Shown: positions 48,148 through 55,866 of the stretch, in pieces | How positions within the stretch are numbered: position 1 is the stretch's first letter | How the letters are laid out: each line of letters starts with the position of its first letter | Notes under the pieces: generated by a model | Told to the model about the DNA's origin: nothing | Database searches by the model: none | The model's input: only the letters and a program-made list of their open reading frames with translations | Assembly (NCBI RefSeq): GCF_015910445.1 | Contig: NZ_CP048882.1 | Location: forward strand, 4,957,501 to 5,021,500 | Direction: 5' to 3' | Length of the DNA: 64,000 nucleotides | From: Streptomyces bathyalis | GTDB taxonomy: Bacteria > Actinomycetota > Actinomycetes > Streptomycetales > Streptomycetaceae | Translations under genes and position numbers: made by a program

Positions 48148-49266
48148 GTGGCGATCCCCGATTTTCCCGAAGAGCTCAAGTCCCTCCGCTCCACCATGGA
48201 GTCGATCGAGGTCGTGATGGACCTCGACAAGATGAGGGCCGACATCGCCTCCCTCGAGGAGCAGGCGGCGGCCCCCGACCTGTGGGACGACGTGGAGAAC
48301 GCGCAGAAGATCACCAGCAAGCTGTCCTTTCTCCAGGGCCAGCTGCGGAAGGTCGAGGAACTGCGCTCGCGGATCGACGACGTCGAGGTGCTCTTCGAGC
48401 TCGCCGGCGACGAGAACGACGACGATGCCCGCAGTGAGGCGGAGGGCGAACTGAGTTCGCTGCGCAAGTCCGTCGACGAGCTGGAGGTCCGCACGCTGCT
48501 CTCCGGCGAGTACGACCCGCGCGAGGCGGTCGTCAGCGTGCGCGCGGAGGCCGGCGGCGTCGACGCCGCGGACTTCGCCGAGCAGCTGATGCGCATGTAT
48601 CTGCGCTGGAGCGAGCGCCGGGGCTACCCGACGGAGGTCTACGACACCAGCTACGCGGAGGAGGCCGGCATCAAGTCCGCGACCTTCGCGGTCAAGGCGC
48701 CGTACGCGTACGGCACGCTCTCCGTCGAGCAGGGCACGCACCGCATGGTGCGCATCTCGCCGTTCGACAATCAGGGCCGCCGTCAGACGTCCTTCGCGGG
48801 TGTCGAGGTCCTGCCCGTCGTCGAACAGGTCGACCACATCGACATCCCCGAGAACGAATTGCGGATCGACGTATTCCGTTCCTCCGGTCCGGGCGGCCAG
48901 TCGGTCAACACCACCGACTCCGCGGTCCGTATGACCCACATCCCCACGGGCATCGTCGTCTCCTGTCAGAACGAGAAGTCCCAGATCCAGAACCGCGCCG
49001 CAGCCATGCGCGTGATGCAGTCACGTCTGCTCGCCCACCGCCGTCAGGAGGAGCAGGCGAAGATGGATGCGCTCAAGGGGGACGGAGGCAACTCCTGGGG
49101 CAGCCAGATGCGTTCGTACGTCCTGCACCCGTATCAAATGGTGAAGGACTTGCGGACAGAACATGAAGTCGGCAATCCCCAAGGCGTTCTCGACGGCGAT
49201 ATCGACGGCTTTCTTGAAGCGGGCATCCGCTGGCGCAAGCAGCAGGAGCAGCAGGACGAAGGCTGA
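48148..49266 (+). CDS. prfB: Peptide chain release factor 2
   Basis: Recognises UGA and UAA stop codons and releases the finished peptide. 372 residues; the stop-codon tripeptide SPF is at 204-206 and GGQ at 249-251 in SSGPGGQSVNTTDSAVR. The N-terminal coiled-coil domain is complete, and the gene is read in one frame from a GTG start: the autoregulatory +1 frameshift of enterobacterial prfB is absent. GGAGG overlaps the start region closely (3 bases before the GTG). It lies 122 bp after pkaB. Confidence 0.97.
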   Translation: MAIPDFPEELKSLRSTMESIEVVMDLDKMRADIASLEEQAAAPDLWDDVENAQKITSKLSFLQGQLRKVEELRSRIDDVEVLFELAGDENDDDARSEAEGELSSLRKSVDELEVRTLLSGEYDPREAVVSVRAEAGGVDAADFAEQLMRMYLRWSERRGYPTEVYDTSYAEEAGIKSATFAVKAPYAYGTLSVEQGTHRMVRISPFDNQGRRQTSFAGVEVLPVVEQVDHIDIPENELRIDVFRSSGPGGQSVNTTDSAVRMTHIPTGIVVSCQNEKSQIQNRAAAMRVMQSRLLAHRRQEEQAKMDALKGDGGNSWGSQMRSYVLHPYQMVKDLRTEHEVGNPQGVLDGDIDGFLEAGIRWRKQQEQQDEG

Positions 49267-49340
49267 AGAAGTCGCCGAACGAGCCACGGCCGCATAACGA
49301 TTCGGACTGTCGCCCCGAACTCTCAGTCCTGCACGGCCAA

Positions 49341-49372
49341 TTCACACCATCCTCGCTTGACTGAGGTGTGAA
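49341..49372. promoter_or_regulatory. Inverted repeat flanking a TTGACT element
   Basis: TTCACACC (49341-49348) and GGTGTGAA (49365-49372) are perfect 8-bp arms; between them is TTGACT (49357-49362), a likely -35 for the downstream cell-wall protein gene. Reads as an operator over a promoter, but could also be a hairpin at the end of the prfB message. Confidence 0.45.
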
Positions 49373-49520
49373 AACTGGGAAAGCTGTTCGCTCGCATGCC
49401 TGTGTCAGGGGCGCGTGCGGGGGTGAGTGATCGGACAGGTTCCGTGTCCCGGCAAGAGGCTCCGCAGCCCGTCACACAGCTGCTCCATTGAAAATTGAAA
49501 CTACTGGGGGTAGTTGGCCA

Positions 49521-50207
49521 ATGATCAAATCAAAGACGCGGCTGCGTGTGGCGCGCGTTGCTGCCGGCACGGTGTTCGCCGTCGGCGCCTCGCTCACCGC
49601 TGCGGGCGCCGCGCAGGCCGCCGACACCGATACTGCCTCTGCTGCGCAGGAGGACGGCCTCGTCGGCGGCCTCCTCGGCGGCGTGATCGGTGGCGGCGAC
49701 AGCGGTGGTGACACCGGTGGCGACACCGAGGGCACCACTGGCGGCGACACCGGCGGCGACACCGAGGGCACCGTGAGCGGTGGCGTGACGGGTGGCGACA
49801 CCGAGGGCACCACCGGCGGCGAGACCGACGGCGGCAGCACCACCACGACGGGTGGCGAGACGACCGGCGGTGACACCGGCGGTGACACCGGTGGTGACAA
49901 CGGCGGCGGCGACACCGGTGGCGACACCGGTGGCGGCGAGGAGCCCGCGACCATCGGCGGCTCCGGCGGCGGTGACGACACCTGCGACCTGAACGACGAC
50001 AGCGTCGACTGCGAGGGCGGCAACACCCAGCCCGACAGCACCGGCAGCCAGCCCGTCGAGCAGAAGCCGCAGGCGCCGAAGGAGGAGCTGGCCGACACCG
50101 GTTCCGCCGAGACGACCTTCCTGCTGGTCGGTGCCGCGACGATGATCGCCGGCGGTGTGGCCTTCCGCATGATGCCGCGCATGATCAACCGCCGTACGGC
50201 CGCCTGA
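49521..50207 (+). CDS. Secreted Gly/Thr/Asp-rich protein with LADTG sortase signal
   Basis: A 228-residue surface protein. A Sec signal peptide (1-33, cleavage after AQA) is followed by a mature region of about 110 residues built from GGDTGGDTEGT-like repeats, a short segment with two cysteines (TCDLNDDSVDC) that may form a disulfide, a Pro/Gln-rich spacer, and a C-terminal sorting signal: LADTG at 190-194, a hydrophobic stretch and a positively charged tail (RMMPRMINRR). LAXTG is the motif recognised by streptomycete class E sortases, so covalent attachment to peptidoglycan is expected. ATG chosen because the signal peptide starts there, 11 bases after a GGGGG run. Confidence 0.85.
   Translation: MIKSKTRLRVARVAAGTVFAVGASLTAAGAAQAADTDTASAAQEDGLVGGLLGGVIGGGDSGGDTGGDTEGTTGGDTGGDTEGTVSGGVTGGDTEGTTGGETDGGSTTTTGGETTGGDTGGDTGGDNGGGDTGGDTGGGEEPATIGGSGGGDDTCDLNDDSVDCEGGNTQPDSTGSQPVEQKPQAPKEELADTGSAETTFLLVGAATMIAGGVAFRMMPRMINRRTAA
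49690..49940 (+). repeat. Internal tandem repeats in the sortase-substrate gene
   Basis: Imperfect repeats of GGCGACACCGGTGGC-type 12-30 bp units encode GGDTGGDT(EGT). Such arrays are prone to length change between strains. Confidence 0.75.
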
Positions 50208-50232
50208 AGCACATAGGGCGTACTTAGGCAGG

Positions 50233-50276
50233 CGAGGGGCCCGGGACGCAGCGCACAGCTCGTCCCGGGCCCCTCG
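50233..50276 (+). terminator. Terminator after the sortase-substrate gene
   Basis: 16-bp perfect stem (CGAGGGGCCCGGGACG with CGTCCCGGGCCCCTCG), 12-nt loop, 25 bases after the stop. Confidence 0.85.
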
Positions 50277-50356
50277 TATGTCCGAAAGCTGTCAGCCGTC
50301 AGCGGGTGGCAGGCACCCGGACGTGCGGGCGGTGTGCACCCCGCGTGGCCGGACGG

Positions 50357-50551
50357 TTACGCGGTCGCCATCCGCTGGGCCACGAGCGCGACCGTGAGCA
50401 GCGCCACCAGCAGGGCGAGGACGGCGGCGGGGGAGAGGCTCGCAAGGGGCGACTCCCGGTGGAGACGCTCACGCTGTGCACGGCAGACGGCGCAGCGGCC
50501 CTCACTGACGGGGCCGGCGCAGTTGGCACACACCAGTCGGTCGCATGTCAT
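50357..50551 (-). CDS. Small zinc-ribbon membrane protein
   Basis: A 64-residue protein. Residues 8-11 CANC and 20-23 CAVC form a likely four-Cys zinc ribbon; a membrane helix spans about 41-59 (LSPAAVLALLVALLTVALVA). A strong GAGGAGGAG ribosome binding site 6 bases before the ATG and the conserved layout argue that it is real. It is antisense to the general direction of the locus, between the sortase substrate and ftsE. Function unknown. Confidence 0.75.
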   Translation of the reverse strand: MTCDRLVCANCAGPVSEGRCAVCRAQRERLHRESPLASLSPAAVLALLVALLTVALVAQRMATA

Positions 50552-50976
50552 GCGAACTCCTCCTCAGTCTGCCAACGACGCCGGGGAGTGATCGGTTCCC
50601 CAAAGGATGCGGTCCTCCCCTCCACTGTGCCAGTATCCGCGCGCGTGCGCAGAGGCTCGGCCCCGTCCGCCGCTCGGCCGGACCCTCCGGTCCCAAGCTG
50701 TGGATGAAAGCACCGCAGATGTCCGTCATGTCCGAAAGGTTGCGTGACCAAGGCCACCAACAACGGACGCCGACTGCGCGCCCTGCGCAGGTTCGCGTAG
50801 GGTCACCACACCTCCCCAGCCAACGCGGGGGAGGCGACCCGACCCAGCTGAACCGCTGGGTGGGGGTCCCCTTGGGGCACCTCCCGGCGAAGCCAGGGGG
50901 AGCAGCCAGGGGGAGTGCTCCAGGGAGCCGCACCGCGGCTTCCGCTGCCCCTACCCCAGGCCGACGTGGTGTATCC
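50552..50976. other. Intergenic region upstream of ftsE
   Basis: 425 bp divergent gap. The left end carries the ribosome binding site and presumed promoter of the zinc-ribbon gene. The right part carries a GC-rich palindromic repeat. No gene is supported here, although an open frame continues through it. Confidence 0.5.
50862..50935. repeat. GC-rich palindromic intergenic repeat with 13-bp tandem copies
   Basis: GTCCCC-TT-GGGG and CTCCCGGC-GAA-GCC-AGGGGGAG type foldbacks are followed by two tandem copies of AGCCAGGGGGAG(C/T) at 50891-50916. Similar foldbacks are scattered between genes in streptomycetes; role unknown. Confidence 0.5.
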
Positions 50977-51666
50977 GTGATCCGATTCGACAGCGTCTCC
51001 AAGTCCTACCCCAAGCAGAACCGCCCGGCGCTGCACGATGTCTCGCTGGACATCGAGCGCGGTGAGTTCGTCTTCCTGGTGGGATCGTCCGGCTCCGGCA
51101 AGTCGACCTTCCTGCGGCTGATCCTCCGCGAGGAGCGGGCCAGCCAGGGTCAGGTGCACGTACTGGGCAAGGACCTCGCGCGGCTGTCCAACTGGAAGGT
51201 GCCGCAGATGCGCCGGCAGTTGGGCACCGTCTTCCAGGACTTCCGGCTGCTGGCCAACAAGACGGTCGGCGAGAACGTCGCGTTCGCGCTCGAAGTCATC
51301 GGCAAGTCCCGGGTGCAGATCCGCAAGACGGTCCCGGAGGTGCTCGACCTCGTGGGCCTGGGCGGCAAGGACGACCGGATGCCGGGAGAGCTCTCCGGCG
51401 GTGAGCAGCAGCGCGTGGCCATCGCCCGGGCGTTCGCCAACCGCCCGATGCTGCTGATCGCGGACGAGCCGACCGGCAACCTGGACCCGCAGACCTCCGT
51501 CGGAATCATGAAGCTGCTGGACCGGATCAACCGGACCGGCACGACAGTGGTGATGGCGACGCACGACCAGCAGATCGTCGACCAGATGCGCAAGCGGGTC
51601 GTCGAGCTGGAGCGTGGCCGGCTCGTGCGTGACCAGACGCGCGGTGTCTACGGCTACCAGCACTGA
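50977..51666 (+). CDS. ftsE: Cell division ATP-binding protein FtsE
   Basis: 229-residue ABC ATPase of the FtsEX complex. Walker A GSSGSGKS at 36-43, FtsE-type Q-loop FQDFRLLANKTVGENV, signature LSGGEQQR, Walker B LLIADEPTGNLDP and the H-loop ATHDQ are present. FtsEX links cytoplasmic ATP hydrolysis to control of peptidoglycan hydrolases at division sites. GTG start at VIRFDSVSKSY gives the usual length. ftsX follows after about 100 bp. Confidence 0.97.
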   Translation: MIRFDSVSKSYPKQNRPALHDVSLDIERGEFVFLVGSSGSGKSTFLRLILREERASQGQVHVLGKDLARLSNWKVPQMRRQLGTVFQDFRLLANKTVGENVAFALEVIGKSRVQIRKTVPEVLDLVGLGGKDDRMPGELSGGEQQRVAIARAFANRPMLLIADEPTGNLDPQTSVGIMKLLDRINRTGTTVVMATHDQQIVDQMRKRVVELERGRLVRDQTRGVYGYQH

Positions 51667-51770
51667 ACCGCCCGGCGGGCGGAGGCCGGCGCTGCGGCAG
51701 CCGGCGCGCCCGCGGGCGAACAGTCTGAGCAGTCTGAGCAGTTGAGACGGCAACACACTGAAAGGACGCC

Positions 51771-52682
51771 ATGCGCGCCCAGTTCGTAATGTCGGAGATC
51801 AGCGTCGGTCTCCGCCGCAATCTCACGATGACCTTCGCGGTGATCGTGTCGGTAGCCCTGTCTCTGGCTCTCGCGGGCGGCTCGCTGCTCGCGCGCGAAC
51901 AGGTCAGCACCATGAAGGGCTACTGGTACGACAAGGTTCAGGTGTCGGTCTACCTGTGCAACGAGAACGACGCGGACTCCGACCCGAACTGCGCCAAGGG
52001 TGCCGTGACGTCGCAGCAGAAGACGCAGATCCGGACCGAGCTGCAGAAGCTGCGCGTCGTCGACAAGGTCTACCACGAGTCCGCCGACGAGGCGTTCAAG
52101 CACTACCAGGAGCAGTTCAAGGACTCTCCGCTCGCGGACAGCCTCACGCCCGACCAGATGCAGGAGTCCTACCGGGTCAAGCTCAAGGACCCGACCAAGT
52201 ACCGGGTCCTGCAGACGGCGTTCTCCGGCAGACCAGGGGTGCAGGAGGTCCAGGACCAGCGGAACCTGCTGGAGAACCTCTTCAACCTGCTCAACGGCAT
52301 GAACATCGCTGCCCTGTTCGTGATGGGACTGATGCTGGTCGTTGCGCTGCTCCTGATCGTCAACACGGTCAGGGTCTCCGCGTTCAGCCGCCGGCGTGAG
52401 ACGGGCATCATGCGGCTCGTCGGCGCCTCCAGTTTCTACATCCAGATGCCGTTCATCCTGGAGGCGGCGATCGCCGGCCTGATCGGCGCGGGCTTCGCAT
52501 GCGTACTCCTCGTGGGCGGCAAGTTCTTCCTCATCGACAGCTGGCTCGCGCAGAAGATCGCTCTCATCAACTTCATCGGCTGGGACGCGGTGTTGAAGGT
52601 TCTGCCACTGCTCATCGCCGTGGGAGTCCTGATGCCCGCGGTGGCAGCGTTCTTCACGCTTCGCAAGTACTTGAAGGTGTGA
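51771..52682 (+). CDS. ftsX: Cell division membrane protein FtsX
   Basis: 303 residues; four membrane helices (about 20-42, 176-198, 224-248, 268-294) and a large extracellular loop (about 43-172) between TM1 and TM2 with two Cys (in YLCNEND and DPNCAKG) that may pair. The loop is where FtsX proteins contact cell-wall hydrolases or their adaptors. AAAGGA lies 6-11 bases before the ATG. Partner of FtsE. Confidence 0.96.
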   Translation: MRAQFVMSEISVGLRRNLTMTFAVIVSVALSLALAGGSLLAREQVSTMKGYWYDKVQVSVYLCNENDADSDPNCAKGAVTSQQKTQIRTELQKLRVVDKVYHESADEAFKHYQEQFKDSPLADSLTPDQMQESYRVKLKDPTKYRVLQTAFSGRPGVQEVQDQRNLLENLFNLLNGMNIAALFVMGLMLVVALLLIVNTVRVSAFSRRRETGIMRLVGASSFYIQMPFILEAAIAGLIGAGFACVLLVGGKFFLIDSWLAQKIALINFIGWDAVLKVLPLLIAVGVLMPAVAAFFTLRKYLKV

Positions 52683-52750
52683 CGCACGACGCGGACGCCG
52701 TACGGTCAACGGGCCGTGCGGCGGCCCTCGTCTGGCTTAGACTCCGAATC

Positions 52751-54052
52751 ATGTCGGACTCGTGGTATTCCGCCCCATCCCCCGACAAACACAGGGGAAG
52801 CTCCCGGCAACTGCGCCGCGGAGCGGGTCTGGCACTGGTTTTCGCGAGCGTGCTCGCGACGGGAGCGGCAACCGGTGCCTGGGGCGACGGCGTTCGGGCC
52901 TTCGCGGGCTCACGTGACCTGGCGGCGGGGGAGTCTCCCGCGGAAGCGAACTTCGGTGGTGGCGCCTACGGCGACGCCGCCGGCAGAGCAGCCGGTCTGC
53001 ACGAGGACACGGAGCGCGGTCGCGAGGACGGCGCCCCGTCCGACGGTGAAGAGGCCGAGGAACTGGTGAGCCGCAGCGGCGACCGGTGGTCCTCCGCGTA
53101 CACGGCACGCGAGTACGAGGGTCTGCGGCAGACCTTGGACGGCGAATACGTCGGCGTCGGGATATCCGTGCGCCGCGAACGGGACGCGCAGGGCCTCCCG
53201 TCCGTCGCTGTGGCTCGCGTCGCGCGCGGAAGTCCCGCTGCCCGTGCGGGTGTTCAGCGTGGCGACCGGCTGCGCGCCGTCGACGGCGAGGACGTCTCCG
53301 ACCATCCCGTCACCGACGTGGTCGCCCGGCTGCGCGGCTCCGAGACCGGCGGCCGTTCCGCGGCCCCGTCCCCGCTCGGCAGCAGTGTCGACGTGGAACT
53401 CGACCGCGACGGGCAGCAGTGGAAGGAGACCCTGCAGAGGGTGCGGCTCAACACGGACGCCGTGACCGTGAAGCGCATGGGGCCCACCGTCACCCGCATC
53501 AAGGTCTCCTCCTTCACCAAGGGCACCGCGGAGCAGGTCCGTGACGCGGTCACCCGGCAGGTCCCGGCCGGCTCCGGCATCCTGCTCGACCTGCGCGGCA
53601 ACTCCGGCGGGCTGATCAAGGAGGCGGTCACCGCGGCATCCGTCTTCCTCAAGGGCGGCCTCGTCGCCACGTACGAGCAGCACGGCAGCCAGCGCGCCCT
53701 CTACGCCGACGCCCGTCCCGGTGCTGCGGCGGCGGTGGGCAGGGCGGCGCCGCCGCTGGTCGTGCTCGTGGACGGCGGCACGATGAGCGCCGCGGAGCTG
53801 CTGACCGGAGCGCTGCAGGACCGCGGACGGGCCGTCGTCGTCGGCTCCCGCACCTTCGGCAAGGGATCCGTGCAGATGCCGCGGAAGCTGCCGGACGGTT
53901 CGGTCGCGGAGCTGACCGTCGGGCACTACGCCACCCCCTCGGGCCGCTCCCTCGACGGCGAGGGCATCACGCCGGACCTGCCGATAGACGGCTCCGGGGA
54001 CGCCGCCGAGCGGGCCCGCACAGTATTGAGTGGCCTGGAGGCCCGGTCGTAG
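52751..54052 (+). CDS. S41 family C-terminal processing protease with PDZ domain
   Basis: 433-residue secreted or membrane-anchored protease. An N-terminal hydrophobic segment (about 24-44) is followed by a low-complexity acidic region, a helical region, a PDZ domain (about 135-230: GVGISVRRE, VARVARGSPAARAGVQRGDRLRAVDGEDV), then the S41 protease core with LRGNSGG (281-287), the nucleophile Ser346 in GTMSAAEL and Lys371 in TFGKGSVQ. It follows ftsEX directly (68 bp), so a role in trimming division or envelope proteins is plausible. Start ATG at MSDSWYS. Confidence 0.93.
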   Translation: MSDSWYSAPSPDKHRGSSRQLRRGAGLALVFASVLATGAATGAWGDGVRAFAGSRDLAAGESPAEANFGGGAYGDAAGRAAGLHEDTERGREDGAPSDGEEAEELVSRSGDRWSSAYTAREYEGLRQTLDGEYVGVGISVRRERDAQGLPSVAVARVARGSPAARAGVQRGDRLRAVDGEDVSDHPVTDVVARLRGSETGGRSAAPSPLGSSVDVELDRDGQQWKETLQRVRLNTDAVTVKRMGPTVTRIKVSSFTKGTAEQVRDAVTRQVPAGSGILLDLRGNSGGLIKEAVTAASVFLKGGLVATYEQHGSQRALYADARPGAAAAVGRAAPPLVVLVDGGTMSAAELLTGALQDRGRAVVVGSRTFGKGSVQMPRKLPDGSVAELTVGHYATPSGRSLDGEGITPDLPIDGSGDAAERARTVLSGLEARS

Positions 54053-54070
54053 TGGGAGAATGGCCGGGCT

Positions 54071-54598
54071 ATGGCGAAGAAGGACGACAAGAACAAGGGC
54101 AAGGCCAAGAAGGCCAAGGACGCGAGCGGCCGTAAGCTCGTCGCGCAGAACAAGAAGGCGCGGCACGACTACCTCATCCTCGACACCTACGAGTGCGGCA
54201 TCGCGCTCACCGGCACCGAGGTCAAGTCGCTGCGGGCGGGCCGCGCTTCGCTGGTCGACGGCTTCGCCCAGCTGGACGACGGCGAGGTCTGGCTGCACAA
54301 CGTGCACATCCCCGAATACGCACAGGGCACGTGGACGAACCACTCGGCCCGGCGTAAGCGGAAGCTGCTGCTGCACCGCTGGGAGATCGACAAGCTGATC
54401 GGCAAGACCCAGGAGACGGGTCACACGCTGGTGCCCCTCCAGCTGTACTTCCTGAACGGGCGGGCGAAGGTCGAGATCGCGCTGGCCAAGGGCAAGAAGG
54501 AGTACGACAAGCGGCATGCCCTGCGCGAGAAGCAGGACCGGCGCGAGTCGGACCGGGCGATCGCCGCTGCGCGGCGGCGGCAGCGGGTGAAGGCCTGA
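54071..54598 (+). CDS. smpB: SsrA-binding protein SmpB
   Basis: 175 residues. Binds tmRNA and brings it to stalled ribosomes. The OB-fold core is complete (HDYLILDTYECGIALTGTEVKSLRAGRASL; NPH-like WLHNVHIPEYAQGTW), ending in the conserved basic tail (KKEYDKRHALREKQDRRESDRAIAAARRR in outline). A Lys-rich N-terminal extension of about 20 residues is usual in actinobacteria. The start is 18 bases after the protease stop; tmRNA is encoded 315 bp downstream. Confidence 0.97.
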   Translation: MAKKDDKNKGKAKKAKDASGRKLVAQNKKARHDYLILDTYECGIALTGTEVKSLRAGRASLVDGFAQLDDGEVWLHNVHIPEYAQGTWTNHSARRKRKLLLHRWEIDKLIGKTQETGHTLVPLQLYFLNGRAKVEIALAKGKKEYDKRHALREKQDRRESDRAIAAARRRQRVKA

Positions 54599-54913
54599 GC
54601 GCGGCCCGGTCAGGGTTGCGGGCGGAAGGGGCCCGATACGGGCCTGTCGGTACGGCTGTGCTGAGGCGGGCACTGGTCCGGGTCTGACGGCGGTGGCGAG
54701 TTCCGCTCGGTGCGGCCACGGACTGTAAGGAAACCCAACAGTTTGTGGCGGCGGACGCTGCCGGGGTCAAGTCCGCGGTACCGTCGGGCCCGTGCCTGGG
54801 CAGTCCGGCGCCGGGAATACGCGGCGGCGCAAAAGAGTTGGCCCTCGTGTGACTAGGTCACGTACCATGGTCACAGCGCCGCCCGTGAGGGTGGTGGGTT
54901 GTCAACTCAACAT
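54599..54913. other. Gap between smpB and tmRNA with a possible ssrA promoter
   Basis: TTGGCC (54838-54843) and TACCAT (54863-54868), spacer 19 bp, could start a precursor about 40 bases before mature tmRNA. GTGAC-TAG-GTCAC (54849-54861), an inverted repeat, lies in the spacer. Nothing else is evident. Confidence 0.45.
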
Positions 54914-55281
54914 GGGGATGATCGGTTTCGACAGCGGATGTCGAAGCAGGTGAAGCGAGCCGAGGAACGCGGCAATGATCTCGTTAACCATGTGCCGCAA
55001 AAAAATAATCGCCAACACTAAGCGCGATTCCTTCGCCCTCGCTGCCTGAGCAGCGAGCGTGAAGTGTCAGCCCGGGTAAGTTCCCGCCCCGGATCCTGGC
55101 ATCAGCTAGGGAACTCACCGCGTAGGCCCGGTCACGGGGCCTGCCGGGACATCAAACAGTGACTGAGCCCGTCGGAGACTTGTCCACGTGATCTCCGGGG
55201 CTGAGAAAATCGAAGTGGACTGCGCTCGGAGAAGCCCTTCTTCTGCTCCGTTGGACGCGGGTTCGATTCCCGCCATCTCCA
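54914..55281 (+). ncRNA. ssrA: Transfer-messenger RNA (tmRNA)
   Basis: Rescues stalled ribosomes. The tRNA-like ends pair (GGGGATG with CATCTCC, one G-U), with a T-arm GGTTCGATTCC near 55259-55270. The resume codon GCC at 55011 starts the tag reading frame ANTKRDSFALAA, ending in TGA at 55047-55049; the AAA AAAATAATC stretch precedes it. The CCA end is not encoded (the discriminator A is followed by CGA), so it must be added. It lies downstream of smpB. Confidence 0.96.
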
Positions 55282-55287
55282 CGAGTG

Positions 55288-55341
55288 CGAGGGTGATCTG
55301 TGTCCGCGGGAAGCGCGGACCGGGTCGCCCTCGTTGTTTTT
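55288..55341 (+). terminator. Terminator after tmRNA
   Basis: An outer stem CGAGGGTGA/TCGCCCTCG and inner stem GTCCGCG/CGCGGAC are followed by TTGTTTTT, one of the few U-rich terminators in the window. Confidence 0.85.
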
Positions 55342-55866
55342 GCGAGGCTTCGCCTCGCGGGGCGGGGCCCGTGTGGTTGGGGTGGGTCGTCGGCTCTCCC
55401 TTTTGCGGGGGCTTCGCCCCCGGGGGCCTCGTGTGGTTGGGGTGCGTGGTCGGCTCTCCGTTGTGCGGGGGCTGCGCCCCCTGCGCCCCCTGCGGCCCCT
55501 GTGTGGTTGGGGTGGGTCGTCGGCTCTCCCTTGTGCGGGGGCTGCGGCCCCTGTGTGGTTGGTTCCTGCCCGCTCCCCTTCGAGGGGTCATTCCCCGCCT
55601 CCGTCCGTTGCGGGGGCTTTCGCCCGCAGCGTCCGCTCGCGGAGGCTTGCGCCTCCGGCACCGCACTTCCCATTGGGCTGGGCCCGCCGCCACCGCGCAC
55701 CCACTTGCGCGCCTTGCCAGGGGAGACGTATGCCGCGAGGGGTCCGTACGTACCGATGCGGCGCAGCGCGGCCCGGCGGGGCGCCCCCGCCCAAGCCCGC
55801 GGAGGCTCGACAAAGGCGGTGACTGGGGCTTCGGTCGGGCCTGGCTTCCATGCTGTGATGGTGGGC
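55342..55866. repeat. GC-rich tandem repeat and foldback field downstream of tmRNA
   Basis: GTGTGGTTGG recurs at 55371, 55431, 55501 and 55553, marking imperfect units of 60, 70 and 52 bp. Each unit combines GTCGTCGGCTCTCC with a short foldback such as GCGGGGGCTTCGCCCCCGG. Further foldbacks (GGAGGCTTGCGCCTCC) follow to about 55660. The remainder to 55866 is noncoding; it should hold the promoter of the GPP34 gene. Confidence 0.7.

Noticed and set aside
48148..48240. Programmed +1 frameshift in prfB
   Set aside because: The gene reads in one frame from the GTG start to the end and no in-frame UGA with slippery codon is present.
54849..54861. CRP-type binding site upstream of ssrA
   Set aside because: GTGAC-TAG-GTCAC has the wrong half-site spacing for the usual TGTGA-N6-TCACA pattern.
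54914..55341. Integrated element at the tmRNA 3' end
   Set aside because: tmRNA genes are common att sites, but there is no integrase, no duplicated tmRNA 3' end and the flanking genes look chromosomal.
55342..55660. CRISPR array downstream of tmRNA
   Set aside because: Units are imperfect, of unequal length, without unique spacers, and no cas genes are near. It is a GC-rich tandem repeat.
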